Shown in pieces: positions 61,401 through 63,988 of a DNA stretch of 64,000 nucleotides (position 1 is its first letter; each line of letters begins with the position of its first letter). The position numbers and the translations under genes were made by a program. A model generated the notes under the pieces. It saw only the letters and a list, made by a program, of their open reading frames with translations. It was not told the origin of the DNA and searched no databases. This stretch comes from Nematostella vectensis. Taxonomy: Eukaryota > Cnidaria > Anthozoa > Actiniaria > Edwardsiidae. The DNA lies in assembly GCF_932526225.1 (NCBI RefSeq), contig NC_064038.1, positions 2,172,001 to 2,236,000 of the forward strand, written 5' to 3'.

Positions 61401-63988
61401 TACATCTAGCTCTGATTACCTCATAAATGATAAATTTCTTACTTCTGGTAGTGACACTAAGTTGTTGTTGGATACATCTAGCTCTGATTACCTCATAAAT
61501 GATAAATTGCTGACTTCTGGTAGTGACACTAAGTTGTTGTTGGATACATCCAGCTCTGATTACCTCATAAATGATAAATTTCTTACTTCTGGTAGTGACA
61601 CTAAAGTTGTTGTTGGATACATCTAGCTCTGATTACCTCATAAATGATAAATTGCTGACTTCTGGTAGTGACACTAAGTTGTTGTTGGATACATCAAGCT
61701 CTGATTACCTCATAAATGATAAATTGCTGACTTCTGGTAGTGACACTAAGTTGTTGTTGGATACATCTAGCTCTGATTACCTCATAAATGATAAATTGCT
61801 GACTTCTGGTAGTGACACTAAGTTGTTGTTGGATACATCTAGCTCTGATTACCTCATAAATGATAAATTGCTGACTTCTGGTAGTGACACTAAGTTGTTG
61901 TTGGATACATCTAGCTCTGATTACCTCATAAATGATAAATTGCTGACTTCTGGTAGTGACACTAAGTTGTTGTTGGATACATCCAGCTCTGATTACCTCA
62001 TAAATGATAAATTTCTTACTTCTGGTAGTGACACTAAGTTGTTGTTGGATACATCTAGCTCTGATTACCTCATAAATGATAAATTGCTGACTTCTGGTAG
62101 TGACACTAAGTTGTTGTTGGATACATCAAGCTCTGATTACCTCATAAATGATAAATTGCTGACTTCTGGTAGTGACACTAAGTTGTTGTTGGATACATCT
62201 AGCTCTGATTACCTCATAAATGATAAATTGCTGACTTCTGGTAGTGACACTAAGTTGTTGTTGGATACATCTAGCTCTGATTACCTCATAAATGATAAAT
62301 TGCTGACTTCTGGTAGTGACACTAAGTTGTTGTTGGATACATCTAGCTCTGATTACCTCATAAATGATAAATTGCTGATTTCTGGTAGTGACACTAAGTT
62401 GTTGTTGGATACATCAAGCTCTGATTACCTCATAAATGATAAATTGCTGACTTCTGGTAGTGACACTAAGTTGTTGTTGGATACATCTAGCTCTGATTAC
62501 CTCATAAATGATAAATTGCTGACTTCTGGTAGAGACACTAAGTTGTTGTTGGATACATCTAGCTCTGATTACCTCATAAATGATAAATTGCTGATTTCTG
62601 GTAGTGACACTAAGTTGTTGTTGGATACATCTAGCTCTTCTAGTAATGGCAGTGTGTTGAGCAGTTCCTCTGGAAGTTCATGCAGGCTGTTGTTAGCAAG
62701 GTCGATCCTCACAAGATTCAACGAGTAGTCAACAAACCAAGCTTTGTGGAGGGCATGTAGATTCTTGTGTCCCCAGTTAACACTGAACCTATTCACATTT
62801 GGGTCATGCTCAAAAGAGAAAGTGGTTTTTCGCTTTACATTGGCATCTTTGGTGTATCTGGAAACAAACATTGAATCATGTGTAAGGTTGAAAGATCACA
62901 TTCAAGTGTCACATTAGACTTGTTGGCCAGTAGTTAGTGTGGGATTCAACAGACAGGGGAGTTAGAGCCATTTTTAGTGGAGAATTTCTACACTTTTCTT
63001 TGCCTTAAAGGACTCTGAAAATAAAAAGCATCCATTATACAGTGAATTATTGTCAATTTCTTGTCTGGAAATAGAGCGTAGTCAATCATACTGTACCACT
63101 GTGACCAATCAATTCCCTTGCTGTGTGCAGTCAAATGGTTTATGACACGACAGTCAAAACATGAAAGCCATTAATTGGTTTCATCATTTGATTGACTTTG
63201 AGAGGGAGTGGCCCCTCATGGGCCTCTTGTAGTGTCTAATAAGTCTATACACTAGCGTATAACATTCTGTAAACATGGCAAAGCCTTTTTAAACTACAAT
63301 CGGCCACCTCACCTAAAAAGCACAGTTTTCAACACATCTTCTCCAAATTCATCTACAATGCTTTCAGTAACCAAAGCTCCGTTTTCAATGAGATACTGTA
63401 CGGTGTTGGCCTTCTTCCCTTTGCAAGCTCCATGAAGTGCCCCTAGCGATTCAACAGCAACTCCTTCCTCATTTACAATGGTCCCAGTATGATTAATATT
63501 AACTCGTCTTTGAATAAAAAACTTCACAATATCCAGATGCCCTTCGTAAGCTGCTATATACAAAAGAAGCTGACCACTCCTGCGTAGAATCATGGGTTCC
63601 TTGGAGACAAGAGACTCTACAATGCTTGTGTGGCCATTACAGCATGCCAAGTAGATGGGTGAGTTTTCAAAATCAGACTCCATTGGGTCTATAACTGCAC
63701 CATTTGATATAAGATAGTCAACAAGTTCAGCATGCCCCTTCTGACATGCAATGTTTATTGGTGTCTGTGACAGTTTTGATTGATTGACATCTGCACCTGC
63801 ATAGATCAGATGCCTTGTTATGCTAAGGTGTCCATTTTGACATGCAACGTGTAGAAAAGGCAGCTCATCATCTGCATCGGCAGAACCTTTAACGAGATCA
63901 GTGGCAACATTTGGATAGTTATACTTGACATTCAGAAGGACATCTAGATCTCCAGTTCTACATGACTCACGAATCAACTTGGATAGAC
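22241..63988 (-). CDS. LRRK1: LRRK1-like leucine-rich repeat kinase (Roco family), 26 exons, 5'-partial
   Basis: A multidomain GTPase-kinase. Exon order gives ankyrin repeats (residues ~1-225, numbered from the first exon in the window), leucine-rich repeats (~270-612), ROC GTPase (~630-830), COR (~836-1200), protein kinase (~1270-1650) and WD40 (~1663-2476). This order, and the C-terminal stretch around [12 protein letters not shown], fit LRRK1 rather than LRRK2. Every junction is GT-AG and the phases chain through all 25 introns with no stop or shift, so the gene is probably functional. Known role of the family: ROC-COR dimerises and controls a Ser/Thr kinase acting on Rab GTPases at membranes. 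Exons (minus): 63313-63988, 62573-62857, 57247-57544, 56444-56686, 55871-56094, 54909-55018, 52750-52853, 52119-52256, 50696-50866, 50063-50317, 48879-49038, 48191-48414, 35693-35889, 33593-33711, 33018-33229, 31786-31921, 30924-31347, 30289-30493, 29396-29632, 28507-28731, 28007-28149, 27382-27578, 25970-26166, 25515-25646, 23126-25051, 22241-22432. Confidence 0.93.
22850..23135. repeat. ~92-bp triplicated segment spanning the exon 25 donor
   Basis: Three copies of ccttgtcgtt / ccttatcgtt at 22941, 23035 and 23125, with matching flanks (cctgtcagacc, cctaagccagagcctctc). The copy at 23125 is the true exon end and donor. The outer copies keep AAG|GTAAAA and AAG|GTTAAA. Confidence 0.8.
23126..25051 (-). 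CDS. LRRK1: LRRK1-like exon 25: WD40 with a large acidic insert
   Basis: 642 codons. The start ([43 protein letters not shown]) and end ([24 protein letters not shown]) are propeller strands. Between them, from roughly residue 180 to 560 of the exon, lies a low-complexity, acidic Ser/Glu/Asp/Lys-rich segment with an internal duplication of SDGDLMGTS. It is probably disordered and is why the protein is longer than human LRRK1 (about 2,015 residues). Donor AAG|GTAAGT. The exon end with donor occurs three times at about 90-94 bp spacing. Confidence 0.92.
25180..25470. repeat. Degenerate C-rich repeat in intron 24
   Basis: Recurrent ccccctgtcagaccatctccc-like elements at roughly 30-40 bp spacing. 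The strand is strongly pyrimidine-biased (G-rich on the transcribed strand). It is related to the cctgtcagacc element of the exon 25 donor repeat. Confidence 0.6.
25515..25646 (-). CDS. LRRK1: LRRK1-like exon 24: WD40 blade
   Basis: A short acceptor (ctcttag), donor CCTCAG|GTGTGA, 44 codons, phase 0. It codes [16 protein letters not shown] and APVLALL, continuing the propeller. The pyrimidine tract is weak, so the exact 5' edge is slightly uncertain. Confidence 0.82.
25815..25932. repeat. CAT/CAC trinucleotide microsatellite
   Basis: Imperfect (catcac)n and a pure (cat)n run within intron 23, close to the exon 23 donor. No coding role. Confidence 0.85.
25970..26166 (-). CDS. LRRK1: LRRK1-like exon 23: WD40 start
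   Basis: Acceptor attattacacag, donor [21 protein letters not shown] and GTRTWLGTE form blades of the C-terminal propeller. Confidence 0.88.
26220..27115. other. Intron 22, no gene seen
   Basis: AT-rich intron sequence. A short diverged pair (cttgcgtttagttttacctggac near 26620 and a similar stretch near 26917) suggests an old repeat. Nothing else is recognised. Confidence 0.5.
27116..27345. mobile_element. TTAA-flanked MITE copy 1
   Basis: A diverged full-length member of the family best seen at 53576-53823: ccagtttacttcc at one end, ggaagtaaattggtgacaaag at the other, and TTAA directly after (27346-27349). The left TTAA is degraded. The shared interior includes caggccatccgctctaaatt. It lies in intron 22, 37 bp from exon 22. 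Confidence 0.75.
27382..27578 (-). CDS. LRRK1: LRRK1-like exon 22: kinase end
   Basis: Acceptor cccctctctag, donor [30 protein letters not shown] contains the conserved C-lobe arginine (QRP). It continues to [11 protein letters not shown] and the start of the WD40 linker. Confidence 0.92.
28007..28149 (-). CDS. LRRK1: LRRK1-like exon 21: kinase C-lobe
   Basis: Acceptor ttattttag, donor GACAG|GTTGGT. YDEK joins [20 protein letters not shown], the alpha-F helix region, followed by [14 protein letters not shown]. Confidence 0.93.
28507..28731 (-). CDS. LRRK1: LRRK1-like exon 20: kinase catalytic and activation loops
   Basis: Acceptor cgtgtgctcag, donor [26 protein letters not shown] is the catalytic loop (YRD replaces HRD, as seen in LRRK proteins). 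KLSDYGIS carries DYG in place of DFG, also a LRRK trait. GTPGYQAPE closes the activation segment. Catalytic residues are all present, so the kinase should be active. A diverged copy of the acceptor region lies ~102 bp upstream. Confidence 0.95.
28714..28850. repeat. Duplicated acceptor region of exon 20
   Basis: The exon 20 start with its acceptor (cttgcgacctgagcacacga on +) recurs about 102 bp away as cgatctaagcacacgagg, with another fragment, cataatgcacttgcaacc, between. Diverged, two to three copies. Confidence 0.6.
29396..29632 (-). CDS. LRRK1: LRRK1-like exon 19: kinase N-lobe/hinge
   Basis: Acceptor cctcaactag, donor TACCAG|GTAATG. It codes [16 protein letters not shown] and [17 protein letters not shown] (hinge), then a charged insert and LTYKIAYQ. 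Confidence 0.93.
29800..30240. repeat. Degenerate tandem repeat in intron 18
   Basis: Recurring ccgaatataaccgaatcac and acagtaccatgccacatac blocks, about five diverged copies of roughly 70-80 bp. Intronic, adjacent to exon 18. Confidence 0.75.
30289..30493 (-). CDS. LRRK1: LRRK1-like exon 18: kinase alpha-C region
   Basis: Acceptor gatgtatttcag, donor CAGGAG|GTGAGA. A Ser/Arg-rich insert ([22 protein letters not shown]) and an acidic helix precede AFWDLRQE, whose glutamate is the likely partner of the catalytic lysine. The insert is longer than I would expect for this lobe. Confidence 0.88.
30924..31347 (-). CDS. LRRK1: LRRK1-like exon 17: COR-kinase linker and kinase N-lobe
   Basis: IPCPKCTT and [20 protein letters not shown] match the LRRK1 linker, and [12 protein letters not shown] leads into the kinase. 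[14 protein letters not shown] is the glycine loop; VAVKTF holds the ATP-binding lysine. Donor CAGG|GTGAGT. The acceptor (tctccatag) and first exon bases are duplicated at 38-bp spacing. Confidence 0.93.
31322..31430. repeat. 38-bp duplication spanning the exon 17 acceptor
   Basis: The acceptor plus the first exon bases (tctagaccta, agttatcagtatcgtc) recur 38 bp upstream in the gene (tcaagacctgagg), with a third fragment further on. The outer acceptor (tttcctcag) looks usable, but 38 bp is not a multiple of three. Confidence 0.75.
31786..31921 (-). CDS. LRRK1: LRRK1-like exon 16: COR-B end
   Basis: Acceptor ctcgtttccag, donor TACCCAG|GTAAAT, phase 0 to 1. It codes [20 protein letters not shown] and ALISEWYP, the COR end that precedes the zinc-like CPKC region. 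Confidence 0.92.
32760..33090. repeat. Diverged copies of the exon 15 end and donor
   Basis: The exon 15 segment actccgatccctttcctcc (33064) recurs at 32949 and, more diverged, at 32804, with similar flanking intron sequence. Spacing is 115 and 145 bp. The copies contain stops and look non-coding. Confidence 0.6.
33018..33229 (-). CDS. LRRK1: LRRK1-like exon 15: COR-B
   Basis: Acceptor tggtatttcag, donor [30 protein letters not shown] and [18 protein letters not shown] are the characteristic COR-B segments. Diverged copies of its 3' end plus donor follow in the intron at about 32949 and 32804. Confidence 0.93.
33593..33711 (-). CDS. LRRK1: LRRK1-like exon 14: COR linker, with a duplicated acceptor
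   Basis: A short, polar exon ([17 protein letters not shown], then an acidic end LDLDD). The acceptor acgtctag|CGAG at 33711 has a twin 42 bp upstream (acatctag|CGAG at 33753). Using the outer site adds 14 codons in frame. This part is poorly conserved in the family, so the assignment rests on phase and splice sites. Confidence 0.8.
33698..33790. repeat. 42-bp duplication of the exon 14 acceptor
   Basis: cgtccatctcgctaga occurs at 33701 and 33743. Each copy has a pyrimidine tract, TCTAG acceptor and the first exon codons. The unit is 42 bp, a multiple of three, and open in the exon frame. Confidence 0.85.
34035..35277. repeat. 30-bp minisatellite with CACGTG, ~41 copies
   Basis: Unit tagccacgtgcattatggg plus atacccagccc. 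Most copies keep the palindrome CACGTG; variants include CACCTG, CAGGTG and acacgtg contexts. Because 30 is divisible by three, several frames stay open on both strands, giving long false reading frames. It lies in intron 13 of the LRRK1-like gene. Confidence 0.97.
35395..35692. repeat. ~29-bp repeat abutting the exon 13 donor, ~10 copies
   Basis: Unit of the form gacgtcaataagctgattat then gcaaatggc. Units carry gacgtca (CRE-like), and some have atgcaaat (octamer). The last unit, tgacgtcaaaattacc, runs into the exon 13 donor, so the array begins about four bases inside the intron. Confidence 0.9.
35693..35889 (-). CDS. LRRK1: LRRK1-like exon 13: COR
   Basis: Acceptor catgtgtctccag, donor [23 protein letters not shown] joins exon 12 IPQ in frame, followed by [13 protein letters not shown] and a Ser/Thr/Lys-rich tail. 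A 12.3-kb intron separates it from exon 12. The acceptor and first exon bases are repeated about six times upstream. Confidence 0.92.
35881..36085. repeat. 34-bp repeat spanning the exon 13 acceptor, 6 copies
   Basis: Unit tgcaagtactggagacacat then gggagatcatcaat. The copy at the exon carries the real acceptor (minus strand ctccag|TACTTGCAG). The outer copies keep gtccagtact or drift. Confidence 0.9.
36238..36325. mobile_element. TTAA MITE copy 2 (partial)
   Basis: About 85 bp matching the right half of the family (ttgcgttttccgttaaaaat, tacgtaatcgaccg, ggtgacaatgccg, then ctttaa). The left half is missing. Confidence 0.7.
36330..37040. other. Intron 12 spacer upstream of the receptor remnant
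   Basis: AT-rich, with no convincing exon. It would hold the promoter of the plus-strand receptor gene if that gene is expressed on its own; I see no distinctive promoter element. Confidence 0.4.
37049..37983 (+). pseudogene. Intronless rhodopsin-class GPCR, two frameshifts
   Basis: It lies on the opposite strand inside LRRK1-like intron 12. The start ATG gives an extracellular tail with NRT and NWT glycosylation sites. TM1 ([14 protein letters not shown], with the GN motif) and TM2 (ASLALSDFF) follow. The frame shifts at the T8 run at about 37254-37262 and continues through TM3 with [11 protein letters not shown] (NRF replaces DRY; NRY is typical of melatonin receptors). It shifts again at the A7 run at about 37463-37470, then runs through TM4-TM7 with [11 protein letters not shown] (CWxP, TM6) and NSVIYTM (NPxxY-like, TM7). 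Without the two homopolymer shifts it would be a normal ~310-residue receptor, so sequencing or assembly error is a real alternative to a pseudogene. Ligand unknown. Confidence 0.85.
38014..38145. mobile_element. TTAA MITE copy 3 (internally deleted)
   Basis: 132 bp between TTAA (38010-38013) and TTAA (38146-38149). Ends are agccggaattgtcaccag and ctcgtgacaaaacggct, inverted copies. The interior of the family is missing. It lies just downstream of the receptor remnant. Confidence 0.8.
38480..38760. repeat. Degenerate repeat with gacgtca and acgtga motifs, first block
   Basis: Two diverged copies of a ~140-bp unit: cgatgacgtcacgtgatcat, a C-rich stretch with tgacatctacatgacac, then gttgtcataccatgtttc. 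The same unit recurs at 41600-42010, so the intervening 2.8 kb may be an insertion. Confidence 0.6.
39012..39230. mobile_element. Possible pogo/Tigger-like terminal repeat fragment
   Basis: cagtcgaagctctttgagcg and tctcgtaagcgaccag-type sequence, repeated three times with drift, resembles ends of pogo-type DNA transposons. There is no transposase nearby. Recognised from general appearance only. Confidence 0.3.
40390..41095. repeat. Diverged direct repeat, ~470-bp spacing
   Basis: Two related AT-rich stretches (about 40390-40640 and 40860-41095) share the order ctctaccccaaa/ctctacaccaaa, gaaattagaa, tttttaggattt, ccattgcattcattttgga-like and aattttaatttcc blocks. No coding content was seen in 39230-41560 as a whole. 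Confidence 0.5.
41600..42010. repeat. Degenerate gacgtca/acgtga repeat, second block
   Basis: About three diverged copies of the ~140-bp unit seen at 38480-38760 (cacgtgaccatattg, cctgacacgtacatga, gtttggttgccatgcgatgt). It runs up to the left edge of the DIRS-like element. Confidence 0.6.
42015..42266 (+). pseudogene. Gag C-terminal fragment of the DIRS-like element
   Basis: The last ~80 residues of a basic, Asn/Arg/Gln-rich Gag tail ([27 protein letters not shown]), ending at TGA just before the RT frame. The N-terminal part is absent. Confidence 0.65.
42293..43102 (+). pseudogene. Reverse transcriptase of the DIRS-like element
   Basis: Fingers and palm motifs are present: [33 protein letters not shown] (catalytic Asp), and [10 protein letters not shown] (YxDD box). 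The frame runs to LLIHLGFK and meets a TAA at 43100-43102. The next segment (from ATG 43115) is in the same frame, so a single nonsense change separates RT from RNase H. Confidence 0.88.
43115..43765 (+). pseudogene. RNase H of the DIRS-like element
   Basis: [25 protein letters not shown] and [13 protein letters not shown] give the Asp-Glu-Asp catalytic set of RNase H. It ends prematurely at about 43763. A -1-type shift around 43750 moves the expected continuation (ADRLSRQF) to another frame, and a further shift occurs near 43835. Confidence 0.85.
43886..46261 (+). mobile_element. piggyBac-type transposon, intact, 2,376 bp
   Basis: It begins ccctttcacta (43886) and ends tagtgaaaggg (46261), perfect inverted 11-bp ends. 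TTAA lies on both sides (43882-43885 and 46262-46265), the hallmark target duplication of piggyBac. The left flank gaattgtcagc and right flank accctttgtatc rejoin in one DIRS frame, so the insertion is precise. Subterminal gcggccaaaagcggcc repeats lie near the left end. Confidence 0.95.
44146..45849 (+). CDS. piggyBac transposase, 567 aa, intact
   Basis: I choose the ATG at 44146 (context aaacATGgcg) over an upstream GTG. The protein has an acidic N-terminal tail ([17 protein letters not shown]), the DDE-type catalytic core with candidate aspartates D267 (MAADANNGY), D313 (FCDNFFTT) and D420 (GGVDRADQL), and a C-terminal cysteine-rich zinc-binding domain ([19 protein letters not shown]; about residues 520-560). 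There is no stop or frameshift, and the length is normal for the family. It excises and inserts DNA at TTAA. The intact frame inside a dead host element suggests recent arrival. Confidence 0.95.
   Translation: MAESLAIDASEFRAIFGVNPDENDDVNNSENEFQGFELSSEEESSSSEEESEDESDEDSVKNWSEQLTHFDLEDFTGQQRLKKTVSEDAKAEDYFSLMFSDELIGLISDETNRYAQFIIGQKADREARLAKWKDVTPDELRMFLGVALVMGINSLPQQALYWSQNPLFGNLGIQDVIPKTRFEEIAQFLHFSDPNNEPQRGDADYDRLFKVRPVLSDVLKSIQQAYEPSKDISVDEGMIAFKGRLGFRQYMPAKPTKYGIKVWMAADANNGYVCNYKVYLGQENRQRVHGLGYDVVMDMAKPFLNSYRHIFCDNFFTTVRLFDHLLDQKTYACGTVRVNRRELPPCAKDKLKPGEMLQRQRGQLLFTKWHDKRDVSLLSTNVSPLEPGRTVRRKYRSREEIDIEKPKVTDVYTAHMGGVDRADQLRSFYSSGWQSRKWYKYVFWFLFNLAVTNAFVLEGFKRQLQGKAKRTVIVFKTELAQSLIAKFNSRKRPRVPAPPTPQNIPASAHVATHVEGRKRACVLCSKKGKTTPKGYKIETYYECAVCKVGLCRKGCHQAFHEMDHGTA
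46421..47488 (+). pseudogene. Tyrosine recombinase of the DIRS-like element
   Basis: The N-terminal SAM-like region ([28 protein letters not shown]) is in one frame, ending at a TAG at about 46967. The catalytic C-terminal part (47039-47488) follows in another frame with [14 protein letters not shown] (H-x-x-R) and [13 protein letters not shown], then the end at LSLDMQY. Broken by at least one frameshift between the halves. Confidence 0.85.
47660..47970. repeat. Inverted repeats at the 3' side of the DIRS-like element
   Basis: gaggaggtagaat and attctacctcctcatttatgc form one hairpin (47675-47757). A larger inverted copy of 47688-47758 lies at about 47896-47965 (aaatgaggaggtagaatctc, acttcaccttacgggtaagg). 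Terminal and internal inverted repeats are expected for DIRS elements. Confidence 0.7.
48018..48196. repeat. 99-bp duplication reaching the exon 12 donor
   Basis: caaacagggtagaaataaca through cactcgct occurs twice, at 48022 and 48121. The inner copy ends at the true donor cttacctg (minus GTAAGC). The outer copy has ctctcctg, which abolishes the GT. Confidence 0.85.
48191..48414 (-). CDS. LRRK1: LRRK1-like exon 12: COR-A
   Basis: Acceptor ataattttgtgcag, donor CCTCAG|GTAAGC. It codes [11 protein letters not shown] and [16 protein letters not shown], the winged-helix core typical of COR-A. The donor region is tandemly duplicated (99-bp spacing), with the outer donor changed from GTAAGC to GAGAGC. 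Confidence 0.92.
48480..48785. repeat. CAT/ATC-rich microsatellite
   Basis: Imperfect (atc)n with T runs in intron 11, generating false His-rich and Met-rich reading frames. No gene. Confidence 0.9.
48879..49038 (-). CDS. LRRK1: LRRK1-like exon 11: start of COR
   Basis: Acceptor tttggccaccag, donor [28 protein letters not shown] is the first COR helix that follows ROC in LRRK proteins, followed by a charged helix. An 18-bp array begins within about 20 bp of the acceptor. The minus-strand frame stays open through that array, so a retained intron would not stop immediately. Confidence 0.9.
49050..49860. repeat. 18-bp minisatellite next to the exon 11 acceptor, ~45 copies
   Basis: Unit gtgtatatcaagcacggc and variants (aggcacggc, aagcatggc). 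It starts within about 20 bp of the exon 11 acceptor and so probably supplies that intron's branch region. Three or more frames remain open, giving spurious long proteins on both strands. Confidence 0.95.
50063..50317 (-). CDS. LRRK1: LRRK1-like exon 10: ROC G4/G5
   Basis: Acceptor gttgttgttcccag, donor AAACAG|GTTTGT, 85 codons in phase 0. VIIIGTHLD gives the guanine-specificity motif (THLD in place of NKxD, as in other Roco proteins), and VSAVTGEGI is the G5 loop. It ends at the ROC-COR border. Confidence 0.92.
50696..50866 (-). CDS. LRRK1: LRRK1-like exon 9: ROC switch II
   Basis: Acceptor gtgtgtccccag, donor AACATCAAG|GTATT, 57 codons. It holds STWDLAGQ (the DxxG switch II motif), [16 protein letters not shown] and [10 protein letters not shown] partial, diverged copy of its 5' half with the acceptor lies 181 bp upstream. 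Confidence 0.92.
50905..51060. repeat. Diverged partial copy of exon 9 with its acceptor
   Basis: 50985-51052 resembles the 5' half of exon 9 plus acceptor (tacacgctctgac, atggttgggccaacaccctg) at 181-bp spacing. A shorter copy of tatacacgctctgacc and its flank lies at 50921. Stops and changes in the DLAGQ region make it a pseudo-exon. Confidence 0.8.
51130..52157. repeat. 75-bp array founded on the exon 8 end and donor, ~14 copies
   Basis: Unit of 75 bp containing, on the minus strand, the exon 8 end (CTTGCTATCTCG, GGTATAACCTCG) followed by GTATGTCAACC, the donor, and ~30 bp of intron. Nearly all copies keep GTATGT. The reading frame is open across the array on the minus strand (25 codons per unit). 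Confidence 0.93.
52119..52256 (-). CDS. LRRK1: LRRK1-like exon 8: ROC P-loop
   Basis: It starts [13 protein letters not shown], which with the preceding GIQ makes GxxxxGKT, the nucleotide-binding P-loop. [10 protein letters not shown] follows, corresponding to switch I and strand 2. I place the donor at ACCTCG|GTATGT; an earlier TCC|GTACAG is also in phase but weaker. With the chosen donor the last ~40 bp are the founder of the 75-bp array in the next intron. Confidence 0.82.
52750..52853 (-). CDS. LRRK1: LRRK1-like exon 7: LRR-ROC hinge and first ROC strand
   Basis: Acceptor atctacctttcag, donor ATCCAG|GTTAAC. It codes [20 protein letters not shown] and then LMVVGIQ, the strand leading into the P-loop. 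The P-loop glycine G-I-Q is split from G-Y-G-K-T by the intron. Confidence 0.9.
52975..53160. repeat. 32-bp repeat in intron 6, ~5 copies
   Basis: Unit gaggcatttggaaccgggat plus cttgtgagattt. Purely intronic, not at a splice site. Confidence 0.9.
53576..53823. mobile_element. TTAA MITE copy 4 (best preserved)
   Basis: 248 bp between TTAA (53572-53575) and TTAA (53824-53827). Inverted ends are agccgaattgtcaccagttt and gctggtgacaaatgcggct. No coding sequence. TTAA duplications suggest mobilisation by a piggyBac-type transposase, though its ends do not match those of the piggyBac at 43886. Confidence 0.88.
54231..54910. repeat. 109-bp array founded on the exon 6 end and donor, 6-7 copies
   Basis: Unit starts at 54231, 54341, 54450, 54559, 54668, 54777 and 54886 (the last is the true exon end). 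On the minus strand each unit holds the exon tail (AGTTACCTAAACATGTCAGA) and donor CAG|GTAAGA or GTAGGA. Each also has gtcacgtga and tgacgtcagtactgacg in its intron part. 109 is not divisible by three. Confidence 0.95.
54909..55018 (-). CDS. LRRK1: LRRK1-like exon 6: last leucine-rich repeats
   Basis: Acceptor gctcttccttag, donor CCAG|GTAGGA. It codes [14 protein letters not shown] and [10 protein letters not shown], the typical end of the LRR block before ROC. The last ~45 bp and the donor are multiplied downstream as a 109-bp array. Confidence 0.9.
55019..55870. other. Intron 5, no gene seen
   Basis: Contains two or three diverged copies of gctatcccttagaggatgtt-like sequence, a C run at about 55401-55412, and otherwise unremarkable AT-rich DNA. 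Confidence 0.5.
55871..56094 (-). CDS. LRRK1: LRRK1-like exon 5: linker and leucine-rich repeats
   Basis: Acceptor tttcctgttctag, donor AGCAA|GTAAGT, phase 0 to 2. A ~35-residue linker ([12 protein letters not shown]...) precedes the repeats [18 protein letters not shown] and LNELDLS. The codon split at the donor is completed by C in exon 6. Confidence 0.9.
56444..56686 (-). CDS. LRRK1: LRRK1-like exon 4: leucine-rich repeats
   Basis: A long T tract plus CAG acceptor and an AACAAG|GTAGTA donor, phase 0 to 0, 81 codons. It codes repeats [38 protein letters not shown] and [10 protein letters not shown]. The asparagine ladder is intact. Confidence 0.92.
56700..57240. other. Intron 3, nothing recognised
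   Basis: AT-rich intron sequence with no exon-like or repeat structure that I can support. Confidence 0.5.
57247..57544 (-). CDS. LRRK1: LRRK1-like exon 3: leucine-rich repeats
   Basis: Acceptor tttatctcaacag, donor CTTG|GTATGT. The first base completes a serine codon begun in exon 2, restoring the frame across the 5-kb repeat-filled intron. It codes about four leucine-rich repeats ([59 protein letters not shown]). Confidence 0.92.
57545..58024. other. Unique part of intron 2
   Basis: About 480 bp of AT-rich sequence between the 72-bp array and exon 3. It includes the acceptor region of exon 3. No other structure seen. Confidence 0.5.
58025..62638. repeat. 72-bp array founded on LRR exon 2 end and donor, ~64 copies
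   Basis: Each unit is exactly 72 bp, 24 codons. On the minus strand it reads [19 protein letters not shown], then AG|GTAATC (donor), a stop, and a few bases before the next copy. The last copy is the coding end of exon 2 (with I for V). Units are nearly identical. Rare variants (tttcttac for ttgctgac, acctctg, ctgttagtg, an extra a in ctaaagttg) mark larger blocks. The plus strand is open throughout, giving false proteins of up to ~500 residues. Confidence 0.98.
62573..62857 (-). CDS. LRRK1: LRRK1-like exon 2: start of leucine-rich repeats
   Basis: Acceptor tgtttgtttccag, donor ATGAG|GTAATC. It codes a linker with [15 protein letters not shown], then leucine-rich repeats ([30 protein letters not shown]). 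The last 66 bp, with the donor, are the founding copy of the 72-bp array that fills the following intron. Reading past the donor gives a stop at once (ATG AGG TAA), so use of a more distant donor in the array would truncate the protein. Confidence 0.92.
62858..63312. other. Intron 1, no gene seen
   Basis: 455 bp of ordinary intron sequence between the ankyrin exon and the first LRR exon. Confidence 0.6.
63313..63988 (-). CDS. LRRK1: LRRK1-like exon 1 in window: ankyrin repeats
   Basis: 676 bp coding about 225 residues with five to six ankyrin repeats, seen as recurring (LH/IN/IY)xACxxGHxxIVxxLI patterns such as [20 protein letters not shown] and [10 protein letters not shown]. Ankyrin stacks bind partner proteins. 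The acceptor tttgttcccag and the donor AG|GTGAGG bracket it, so it starts at 63988 and continues from an exon outside the window. It ends in phase 2, matching exon 2, where AG joins A to make an arginine codon. Confidence 0.92.

Noticed and set aside
58025-62573. The 72-bp array as real in-frame LRR exons that extend the protein
   Set aside because: In the LRR frame each unit has TAA immediately after the donor, and no unit carries an acceptor that would preserve the frame.
58049-62728. Plus-strand proteins of up to ~500 residues repeating [20 protein letters not shown]
   Set aside because: The 72-bp unit is divisible by three and free of stops on that strand. It is the antisense of an LRR exon array.
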